In this document: positions 41,901 to 52,440 of the stretch, in pieces
Numbering within the stretch: the stretch's first letter is position 1
How the letters are laid out: each line of letters opens with the position of its first letter
Assembly: GCF_001039355.2 (NCBI RefSeq)
Contig: NW_019774291.1
Location: 703,751 to 767,750, forward strand
Direction of reading: 5' to 3'
Source of the DNA: Lingula anatina
Lineage: Eukaryota > Brachiopoda > Lingulata > Lingulida > Lingulidae
Length of the DNA stretch: 64,000 nucleotides
Made by a program: the position numbers and the translations under genes
Notes under the pieces: generated by a model
The model's input: only the letters and a program-made list of their open reading frames with translations
Databases searched by the model: none
Told to the model about the DNA's origin: nothing

Positions 41901-44900
41901 GGGCTGTTGTTCTTACTTTCCTTTCAGGGAAGGACTGAACAAAGCTATGTCCATCAGAGACACCCCTTTGTCTATACACTTCCCCTGTGCTAGAATCAGG
42001 GTGCAATTTTTCTGGTTTCATCCTGCTGGTTTCATATCTCCCATGGCTATGTCCTAGTGATTTTGGATCAGGTTTATCATATTCTTGCTCCCATCTTTTC
42101 TGAATTTGCTCACTTTCCCTGATTAACTGCAAAGTAGAGTCGTTCTCCTTGCCTAGAAATTGAAAACCAACAGAAAAAAGTAATGCTAATATGTGTGAAT
42201 AAGGATAACTAGACACAAATCCAAGCACTTTTTTAAATATTATTCTGTACTTTTAAAAATACAAAAACAGCCTTGCACTTACTCATGTGATGTACAGAGC
42301 TCTGAGCTACTGGGTAATGTAATGGCTGTGGGGCACTGGTAGCTGATGTCATTGTGGCAGGGGGCCTACTACCACCACTGCCCTGTCCACCTGGTATATG
42401 TCCCCTAAAACTATCACTCTCCCCAAGGGCAATCAGGTCTTTAGTGGTGTCCACTTCTGTCTTGGATGCTGTAGGTTTCCTGATTAGGATACAAAATAAT
42501 TGTTTTCAATGTATCATTTCAGTTACTACAAATACTGCTGAATTTTTATATTAAATTAGGTTTCGGGTCATTCCATATCAACTCATCCAGCGAGGGTACC
42601 CTCCGTCAAGAAAGTTGCTGATTTTCACATATTTTGTAGATATTATAGGGACTAGAAAAAACCTAAAATTTTAGATTGAGATCTCAACTGGTTTCAGAGT
42701 TATGACACTCCAAAGTTGGACCCAGCTGAGGGCTTGCTGTGCNNNNNNNNNNNNNNNNNNNNNNNNNNNNNNNNNNNNNNNNNNNNNNNNNNNNNNNNNN
42801 NNNNNNNNNNNNNNNNNNNNNAAGTATGTAATGGATTCTGCCTTTGTATTTTTGCAGATAAAACCAATATAATTAATATAATTTAATCATGCAGCGTATG
42901 ACAGTTATCTGTACCACTTTTGACCATCTTTATGAATAACAAGAAATCAAAGTTTTTCTGATTAGATACCTTAATAGCAGATAACACTATTTCAGACTTA
43001 AAAGTGAGAATTTTAACCCATACTGTGACTCTTGATCCTTCCCAAGTTCTCTCTCAAGAATACCATTCAGCACTTCTGGTGTCAAGGCATCAGGGTCTTC
43101 TTCTTCCAAATAACCTGGGTTTTCTTAAAAAATACGAAGTACTATAATGCTTAGACCAAATTATCAAATATGGAATTTAATCACAGTAAAAAAAATAGAT
43201 ATGGTAATAACAGAATAGACTGATATGACATTTAATCCCATTTAAGAAGTTAAATATTAATAACTGATAGCTTGTACCGTTGTCAGAAAAACCTACCTTC
43301 ATTATCTGAAGAAATGTCACTCTCGATTTTATCAAGAAAATACTCCAGTAATCCAGAGAAGACTTCAACCAAGTTCATTATACTACCAGGATCTCCATGG
43401 ACAATACTCTGCCCAGTAATGTGAGAGAGAGAAGTGTGTAGTATATCAAGAGAGATAGAATCCACCACACACTGGCAATTATGGATCTCATCTTCTATGC
43501 TCATTGGATTCCTGATGATGTCTGTTTCAATGTAGAAAACAAAAATACAAACAAACAATAGGAGTAAGTTGCATGTTTGCCATCTAATTGTCATGAAAAA
43601 CTATAAACATCTTTTGGGTTTGGAGTGAAGGATCAACAAATGAAATTAATTTTGTTGTTATATGTGTTTTACATCATTTATTAAACTCTAATTAGAAAAA
43701 ATGAAAAACTGATAGGGCAGGGCTCGACATTAGCGCCTGTCCGCCTGTCCGGGACAGGTAAAAATTCAGTTAGGACAGGTGAAGTTGCAGGGTTGGCTGT
43801 CCGACGGACAGGTCATGTTTTGTGAGAAATTTGGACCAAAAGTCTTTAAAAAATCATTTTTTGTTGCATACTAACGTCTTTTATTCTCTTCCTAGACGGC
43901 ATTGAAAAGAGTGACCTACTTTTGGCACAAAACACATGCAGTCGCAAAACGAAGTCTGAGTAAACTTACCGCCAAATTATGAAAGTGAACACCCTCCAGA
44001 ACTTCATCAGACAAAATCTATTCACATATCAGGTTCTTTACTGAATATTTATTTAGTTCAAAATCTACATGCACTAGTAATAAAGACCGTTCCAAAAACA
44101 GAAACTACACAAGTACTGTACTGGGTACAACAGCCAGATTGAACTGGATGAACTGGCTATATCTAGTTTGTTGTCCAGGCAACATACTGCCTGTCAATCA
44201 AATACGTTGTATGCTATCTACTCACTATAGAAAGTGAAATCTTTTGGACTGAAGATCTTGTTGAAATGTGGTTTATTTGCCAAAATATAACCTGAAATTT
44301 TGTATGATGTTTTCTTAAATGACTCTAGCATCACTTATGTTATTTACAGTTAAAAATTAGTGCTGGAATATGATAAATTAACATTGCTGTCATATACCAG
44401 AATGATATTGATGTAAGGAGGAAATTGGTAATAAAAAATATGAGAATTTAAATAAAAAGAAGGGGAACTTTTTATACTGATTTTATTTAATTCATATATT
44501 AAAGAAAAATCAAACACATGATAACCCCTAAAGAAGTTAAATTGTTAACATAAATATAAGTAAAGTATTATATAATGAATATTATTTAACTTTTCATTGA
44601 ACTATATTCAAATATTATTAATTTTGAATATTTTAATAAAATTAATTTAACAGTACCCCCTCCCCACTTCCCACTCAAGGTATTTTTTTCCTTAGCTGTT
44701 GTTAAACTTCATGTGAATCTGTTATCAAATTGCAGATTTACAATTAGTAGACCCTGTACCTCAAATCCTAGGAGAAGCCCTGATTGGAACTATGTTAAAT
44801 CAGACTTATATGCAAGATTTAATCTTCAGGAGTTCACAAGTATGAAAAAACAATTTTTTATCTGAAAATAAATTCACTTTAAGGTGCACTTTTCCAGCTC

Positions 44901-45123
44901 ATTCGATTGAGTATTTTGGTAATAAATACATTAAATGTATGACTATACATATTAATTTATAAAGTTCTAGGTATGAATAGAAAAAAAAAATATTGGTTTT
45001 GTTGGACAGGTTGGTTTGAAAATCGGACAGGTCAAATTTATGACCACCTGTCCAAAGGACAGGTGCTCAAAAAAGTTAGTGTCTAGCCCTGTAGGGATGT
45101 CATTGCCCTCTGGGAAGTTTACA

Positions 45124-45203
<80 letters not shown>

Positions 45204-45846
45204 TGTATGCATATATTGTTTTGTATCAAAAAATTGAAGCTGAAATTATTAAAACCAAACATTTTATTTTAATACATTGAGGACACTTTTATTGGTCTCT
45301 TTTTACCTGGCAATCTGTCTCCCATCATTCCTTCATAAAGAGTCACAAAGACATTGGCATTTATTTCCTTCAATGTTTTCACACGTATTGGAACATGCAG
45401 CTGAGCCAGCATATTGTTAGTAAGCTGCACATGTCCTAATAAATATACACAAAGAGAATTTTAATAAAATACATTTCCAATTACTTATTTCTTCTTAAAC
45501 TATTAATTTATCAATACTTGAAGTGTCTGTCTTTTAAATAAGTAATACATGGTCTTAATAATAATGGATCACTTTCTCATACTATTATGTAAGTTCACAT
45601 TTTTAAAATGTAGTCTGTGAACCTGAAAATAGATTAAATTGACCTATTATTGGATATATCCAAGGTTACTGAATCAAAAAGTTGTGACATAACAAGAGAT
45701 ATATTCTCTATATCTCTTGCACTAATCAGACATGTACTAAGATGATAATGGGTTCAGACAGTATTTGAACATTTATCACTTAATTCTAAAGAAACCCTAT
45801 TTTTTCAAAGCTAGCACATAACATTCCTACCTCCTGATTCTGTCAT
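29903..45846 (-). CDS. CEP95: CEP95 centrosomal protein, composite complete model
   Basis: CEP95 (CCDC45) is a centrosome and spindle-pole coiled-coil protein. Exons 1-16, haplotype 1: 45831-45846, 45307-45435, 43297-43521, 43024-43123, 42283-42479, 41791-42152, 41298-41529, 40907-40990, 40249-40303, 39784-39933, 39237-39512, 38482-38655, 37925-38075, 37353-37629, 36881-37050, 36639-36713. Exons 17-20, haplotype 2: 30884-31036, 30592-30725, 30334-30418, 29903-30070. Phases join into about 1070 codons; human has about 820, the excess being a longer low-complexity middle. Residues 1-123 match the CEP95 N-terminus ([40 protein letters not shown]). The middle is Ser/Thr/Pro-rich and basic. The last 260 residues are coiled coil with [12 protein letters not shown] and [19 protein letters not shown]. 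Another small exon could hide in the gap at 42743-42821. Confidence 0.9.
31266..36567 (-). CDS. CEP95: CEP95 exons 6 (partial) to 16, haplotype 2 copy
   Basis: The second allele of the central CEP95 exons: 36418-36567 (cut by the N at 36568), 35897-36128, 35508-35591, 34854-34908, 33838-34113, 33114-33287, 32557-32707, 31981-32257, 31508-31677 and 31274-31348, with the 150-base exon near 34385-34535. Exon sizes equal those at 36639-41529. It is contiguous with exons 17-20 downstream, so this contig plus the upstream exons gives a full gene on either haplotype. The repeated exons should not be read as an internal gene duplication. Confidence 0.88.
36137..36165. repeat. poly-A tract, haplotype-variable
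   Basis: About 22 consecutive A in a CEP95 intron; the other allele (near 41545) has nine. It may serve as a long polypyrimidine tract next to the exon 7 acceptor when read on the minus strand. Confidence 0.7.
36568..36568. other. assembly join (single N), haplotype 2 to haplotype 1
   Basis: The N falls inside CEP95 exon 6. The next contig starts in a repeat (36569-36630) and then repeats 31266 onward from 36631. Confidence 0.85.
36569..36630. mobile_element. repeat fragment at contig start
   Basis: GTACCGCCAGCGCCTACGCTGGTGGTAC is an imperfect palindrome. Its ACCACCAGC end is shared, inverted, with 24348-24365. The sequence is absent from the allele at 31200-31266. Its family is unknown. 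Confidence 0.5.
42555..42742. repeat. unassigned repeat-like segment next to the gap
   Basis: The stretch beginning GGGTCATTCCATATCAACTC does not resemble surrounding intron DNA, has higher GC content, and runs straight into the N gap. It looks like the end of a dispersed element, but no second copy is in the window. Confidence 0.3.
42743..42821. other. assembly gap of 79 N
   Basis: A run of 79 N in a CEP95 intron between the exons at 42283-42479 and 43024-43123. The flanking exon phases are compatible, so no coding exon need be missing. Confidence 0.99.
43718..45091. mobile_element. hAT-like non-autonomous DNA transposon, about 1.37 kb
   Basis: The left end CAGGGCTCGACATTAGCGCC and the right end (read inward) CAGGGCTAGACACTAACTTT are inverted repeats, flanked by TAGGG on both sides (43713-43717 and 45092-45096). 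CAGGG-type termini are typical of hAT elements, although the visible duplication is 5 bp rather than 8. Multiple GGACAGGT/ACCTGTCC motifs cluster within 100 bases of each end and could bind transposase. No long open frame lies inside. It sits in CEP95 intron 2. Confidence 0.7.
45124..45202. repeat. (TA)n microsatellite
   Basis: About 39 uninterrupted TA units in a CEP95 intron, next to the right end of the hAT-like element. Confidence 0.95.
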
Positions 45847-46377
45847 TTTTCACCTAGTGCAGAATACTGAAAATATGATCTGAAAAAGAGGATTACATGT
45901 CTTACTGGCAAAATTAATAAAGGCCCATACGTCTAATCTCCAATGGTTAAAAGATATATCCTAACATCCATTTAGCCCAAATACTTGTACGCCAGCATTC
46001 TATAATGTTTACTATGGCTTTGATAAAACCAATTTGGATATGATTTGAGTTGCAGTGAGATGGTAGAACTGAAAAGCACTTGTGAATATCATGAATGCAG
46101 TATCAGTTGAACTGAAATAAGACTTACCCATACGATATCACCAGCAGAAAAGCTGGTTTGAGAAAGGTTTGAAAATGGAACCAAAATACAGTCAAAAGAT
46201 GGCGCTTGCAACGAAGACATGTCTTCACCTAATTGCTGGAAGTAAGAAAGAGGACGCATTAATAGATATATAATATATGATAATAAGTCAGGTGTATTTG
46301 AATAAAATGAAATGGAAAATTTTCAAATTTCTACCTATTTTCTGTATTATTATTATTTCTTTTACTTTGTGTCAAAG
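45847..46377. promoter_or_regulatory. divergent promoter region between CEP95 and the HhH-like gene
   Basis: The CEP95 start codon is at 45846 on the minus strand, and the next gene runs rightward with its first recognised exon at 46378. An ATGGCG context at 46198-46203, followed by a GTAAGA donor-like site at 46241, may be the first exon of the plus-strand gene, but its phase does not match the exon at 46378. The 5' end therefore stays unresolved. Confidence 0.35.
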
Positions 46378-49300
46378 TCAATTCATTATCGATGGAAAGT
46401 TATTACCCAGAAGCTTGTAAATTCAGCGGGAAAAGAGTCACTTGAAACATACTGCTCTTTACAAAACATTATGACTACTGACATTGTTGATGAAACACCT
46501 GGCAGATGGCAATTTATACTGTCCAATTACGACAAAATAATTGCAGTTAAATCGTCAAAAATTAGCAAAACGCCTAAAAATCCTGAAGGAGGCAAGAAGC
46601 TTATAAGATTGGATAAATGGTAAAATGAATTTTTATGTTACTACACCAGTATGTCTGTACATGAAACAATTTACTTTACTCTACAATATATGAGAAATAT
46701 ATTGAATGCACATATGTAAAAGACAGTATTCAAATGAAGAAAGATTTGATCAATTAAAATAACATTTAAATTGAATCCATAAAGATTGAAAGTTTTTGAA
46801 ATTATAAAAGCTATGCTGAAGTTATGAACACACAAAAGTTTATTGAAAATTGTGTAAGCAGTATTGTGTTACTGTAAATTTGCAACAGCTGCTTTTATCT
46901 CCTTGATAGACATTGGTCTCAGATCATTCTCACACTAATTATGCTGGGCACTGGTATGTGTTATGTACTAGTACATGTACATACTAGTATATACAGTACA
47001 GTACTGTATGTGATATGGGTGTAAGCACATTTTCAAATTGAGGATGGTTGACCATGTTGGTAAAGAGTTTATTATACTGTTCTGAGATTTTCCCATAGTG
47101 TTATATACTCATGCATTTCCATCATTTGCCCTAGCTGGGTCTTCAAGACTTCCTGATTTGTCTTTGGAGACTTGAAGAGTGCATCATTATTAGATCGCAT
47201 TCACAATGAGTTGAGCCATGGCTTTACAAATCCTAGAACTAAATATGGCGGCCGTACATGAAAGAAAAACCACCTAATCTTTTAATAGTCTCTCCGCCTC
47301 TCACACGCCTCCCTATGTGTCGTCCCAATGGAGCCGAGATTTAATGACTGTACCCCTGCAGGGACGACGCATGGGGAGGCGTGTGAGAGGCGTGTGAGAC
47401 TATTAAAAGATTAGGCGGTTTTTCTTTCATGTACATCCGCCATATTTAGTTCCAGGATTTGTAAAGCCATGGCTCAACTCGTTTTGATTACGATCTTATA
47501 ATACTGGTTAAGAACAATCATGGAAGTTGTCAATTAAAAGGAATTCCGATTTGACTACGTATAAGAAGAAAAACTAGCTTATAGAGATATGGACAAGGGT
47601 AACGCTTGACAATTAGTTTATATACATGTGTTTTTACTGAGTGTTCAGATCAGCAGACTTAATTCTGTGTTTGTCTTTCCAATAAAACTATTACTGTAGT
47701 TGCATTATAGTTATAATTTGATCTGTATTAGGAAAACCACCACCTCAAACAAGCACAGAAGATTTGAAGTTGAACTGTTTTATTGGATCTTATTGGTTGA
47801 CTTGTAATAAACAGTCTCCATCAGACACTCGCAGTAGAGTTTTGTTTATTATCTTCACTTACATGTATTTAGGGGTGATTTCACAAAACCACCACAGTTT
47901 TTTGGCTTAGCTAAGACTTACACCCCATTTCCATAGATTAGATCGACCTACTTTAGATCGACCTAACTCCCTGGGGGTTCACGCTAAGCGCTCAGCCAGG
48001 CGGACACGAAAGTTAATTACCCTCTTACAGCTTGTAGTAGGCGGGACGGACATTTAAGTCGGATTATCTGAAAGTAATCTAGTGAGACTCCCCGCGGGGA
48101 TAGATCGATCTNGATTTGCAAGTGGGTTGGTAGGAGGAGGAAACAGCCATTTATTTAATTGTAGAAGTAGAGATTTTCATGTAGACTACTTTCAAATTTA
48201 CATGAAAATATAGAGAAGCCCCTGGATAGATGAAGTCAAACTTATTGAGCTACTGAAAAACTGCATCCACATTTCTCCCTATCAAACTTATAAAAAAATC
48301 TTTTGATACATTTTTTTAAAATAAATACAAGTTGAATATATATATCGCCTTTTCTTTTCCATTAAACCTTGGGGGACAAATAAGACCAAGCAATCTTCTT
48401 TTAGTGGTTGATCAAAACCTTTCTTTCCCCAGCTTTTTCTCTTGTCCATTTTATAATTTTATAAAGACGTAAGCGGCAACAGATTTGCTTATGACGCGAT
48501 AAAACAACTTTGAAGCTGATGTTTGCTCTGTTCAAAGACAGGTACTGTGCAATGCTTTAGTGATAACTGTATTCGATTTATGTAAGAATAACATTCTTGG
48601 TAGTACTAACGTTTAAAACATCAAGGACTGTCTATTAAGTCATAATGAACGGTAAGTGATGCACGTGTGTGGGTGTGGTGGGGGGTGGGGGGGGGGGGGG
48701 GGGGGGGGGGGGGGGTAGCTCACGTACAGTACAGTACAGTAGTTCACGGGAAATAAACATCAATTCACTAATAAATACCCTAGGTTCTAGATTCTGGTAT
48801 TGCCAGCTTGATCTTGATTTCATATATAACCCATATCAGCAATACCAGGCTCTAGCAATCACCGACAAGCTGTGGGCTTTCTTCTTCAAAATTTTGCCTG
48901 GGGCGCTCCATATTTGGAAGTCACACGTCACAGCTCTGTCTGCCTGGATCCATATTTGGAAGTCATAAGTTTTGTACGTCACAGGTTTGGCCGCCTGGAG
49001 CTGCCTTTCCCGCCTTGCGCTGACGTTATATCGTGCAGACGAGACAAGAAGCAAAGTGGCTGACGCAGAGTTAGAAGTTTAAATTAAGAATATCTTGCAG
49101 TCGAAGGTCAGTGCCACAATACAAGCAACATTCTGCTTTAAAAACTGATTTTGGTGTAGCCATTGCGCAGCCCTTATAGTGGTATCGGGCATACAGTGTA
49201 GCTGTCAAACTTGGCACACTGCAAACACGTGCAGTGATAAACAAAAAATACAGAAACATTGGATATATCTTTTCTTTTTGATGAATATTATATGTTTTTA

Positions 49301-52300
49301 TGTACAGACACAGATGTGTCTGTACATATTGCCATCACCTGCGTCTGTCGTCGCCTTTCCTGTCGCCGTCCCTGTCGCCGTCGATGTAGCCGTTGCCGTG
49401 CACTTTCATCGTTAACACGATAAGTGGAAGACAGTTTTACTTTTTGGCTTTATATTTACAGATCTGATAAATATTTATAAAACGCAGGTCAAGTTCGAAA
49501 ATCAGCATGATCGGGCCATTATTGTAGAATTTATGCTGTTTTTTTACTTTTCAGCATATATGCAACACTGTTAACACATTTCAAGGAAAACTGATAGGCC
49601 TGTTGTCATGAATTCACAGGAGTAATCAATCTTACTAAAACACAGGTCAAGTTCAAAAATCGGCATGATCGGACCATTATTTTATAAGTTATGCTGTTTT
49701 TTCACTTTTCAGCATATATGCAACACTGTTAACACATTTCAAGGAAAACCCATAGGCCTGTTGTCATGAAACTCACAGGAGTAATCAATCTTACTAAAAC
49801 GCAGGTCAAGTTCGAAAATCAGCATAATCGGACCATTATTTTATAAGTTATGCTGTTTTTTCACATTTCCTCAGATTCAATTCTTAGGCATGTTAACAGT
49901 CTCATTATTTAATTAATAAGATACGTAAAAGTGTTTGTTTGACATTTCCTGCATCTTTACAACATTGTTAGTTGATTTTGTAAAAATGATGGTAAACTTG
50001 TTATCGTGTATTGTGTAATAAAGTTTCAAAAATGGAAATAAACTCATATCATTGCAGTTTGTAAGATTCAATCATTCACTATGTTCAGAAACTCAGAATG
50101 GAGGAAATTGGACATTTAACACTGTTCTATTGATATTTTTCCCATCTCATCAATTTTCTTAGTTGATCATATAAAAATGGCAGTAAACTGTTAATTTTGT
50201 TTTATGTTAAAAAAGTGTTAAAAATGGAAAAAAAAAAAACATTTCAGAACAGTGCTGTCTTGTTTACATTTTGGCATTTTCAAGTTGTGACTTTGAAGTT
50301 CCATGGGCCTGAAGACCTTTGCTAGTCACATTTTCTGAATATCCATAATACTAATATTTTATTATTAAAAATTGATGGTCATTATGCTGTTAAACGTTAT
50401 GTAATATTGCATCAAAAATTGGAAAAAAAATATTTTGGGCACTGCTCCCATGATGACCATTTAAGAAAAATCATGTCCCTTACTGTTCTCAAACTTACAG
50501 GAAAGAAACATGGGACTAAAATACAGCTTCAGTAGGCAATGCAGTCTGTTTGGTAATTCTTTCTGCTAGTTAAACATTTTCTTTTTTGTGAAAATTTAAT
50601 TTTTCACATATTGGCATTTTCAGGTGTGACTTTGAAGTTCCATGGGCTTGAAGACCCATGCTAGTCACATTTTCTGAAAATCCATGATACGTATATTTTA
50701 TTATTAAAAATTGACGGTCATTATGCTGTTAACCATTATGTAATATTGCATCAGAATAGAAGAAAACACAATTTTGGGTGCTGCTGCCATGATGACCATT
50801 ATGGGAAAACCATGTTACTGATGATTGCCAAACATTCAAAAAAGAGATACAGGACTAAAATGCAGCCTGAGTTGGAAAAGGCAGTCTAATTGGCTTCTTT
50901 TTCTGGAAGTTATACATTTTCAAAGTGTGAACTTGAACTGCCATGGGCCTGAAGCCGTATGCTTGTTACACATTTTACTTACATTGGTATTACCTGTTGA
51001 GCATAATTAAAATTTGATGTTGAATTTGCAGTTTAACATAATGTACTTTTGCATCAGAATTGACAGTAGCCTATTTTGTGCATAGTTATTTCCTGCTTTT
51101 TGTCTGTACATTTGACAGCTTTGCTGCCTTGTTTCACTTTACATCTTAAATACAGTAAATTAAATTAAATAAAGCAGAATTAAATCTGTTTTACGCTTCA
51201 TTTTGGTTTAATGACATTCAGCTGCAGATTCACTGCAGAGCAGTTCTTTTTGATTGACGGAAGTCGAACATGGTCGCTGTTCATCAGAGTAAAATCGACT
51301 CCATCATAAGATATATTTAATATTTAACAAGCTAGCTTTTACGTTGCTCTGACACTCAGGGTACAAATAAAGTAAAAAAAAAACTTGATTCATATGTCAA
51401 TGATAATATGAGCAAAAAATCCTGAAAATACATTACTTCATTTCAACAAGGGGGGAGAATAAAAAGCCTCCTTCATGAGTCACAGGAAATAGGATATTTC
51501 ATGGATCATATACTAAATAATAGAAATGTTTCACACACCTCAGGGAAAGAAAAAGTGGCTTTCCTGGGTTATGAAAATACCCAATGGACCCTTAGAATAT
51601 TAACTGCGATGTAAATTGCAATACTACCTACAAGTATTTCTATTTTTGCCATGAATTCACGATGCAAGTCGATAATTTGGCATTTGCTATTACAAACCCA
51701 TGTCTCCAGATCACAACAGCAAGTATGTTTATGAGGGGTAATTTTATCACAATGATATGCTTGGAATAGCTAATGACCATAATCTCCTATCCTTTATTTG
51801 TTATAGGTTTCAAAATGAGCTTCCAAAACTAATTCAGTCAAGAGAGGAGAAGTACATTACCCATGAAGAACTCTGTCAGCTGATGTCATAGAAATTGATA
51901 GTTAGTGTGACTTTGCTACAAATTTAGGCATATTTTCTTTTCATTAAATTTTGATAGTGAAGGATGTACTGGTATTTAGCCATCATCAATTAATGAGGCG
52001 AAATGAGGATTAATATTGAGATAAGATATAACTACATTTATGGGTTGGTTGTTTTTTATTTGGCAGAGAGGAAAATTTAGACCCAGACTCACAGAGCTTG
52101 TCAGAGAGAATGAACCAGAGGACGTAGTAAAAGCAAGCAAGAAAGCTTTTAAAAAAATTCCCAACCTATCTGCAGCAATCAAAGAACTGACTGTTTTAAA
52201 AGCAGTCGGTCCTGCAACAGCTTCAGGTACATTAGTCAGCAAAATAATATTGAAGATAAGTGCACACTATTATGTTATTTTAAAGATGCATTAAAGCCAG

Positions 52301-52376
52301 TAGGTGTTTCAAAATATTGCCACTAAACACAAATGCCATCATATGCATGATATATCCTATATGGAGAATTTTTTGC

Positions 52377-52440
<64 letters not shown>

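Noticed and set aside
44967-45212. Frame rich in Ile-Tyr repeats
   Set aside because: Translation of the (TA)n microsatellite.
46312-46377. ATG at 46312 as the start of the HhH-like gene
   Set aside because: The first 22 residues would be a run of Tyr/Phe encoded by a pyrimidine-rich intron end with a clear CAAAG acceptor at 46377; it looks like an intron, not a protein start.
48635-48823. Poly-proline / poly-glycine frames
   Set aside because: Translation of the poly-G tract; low complexity only.
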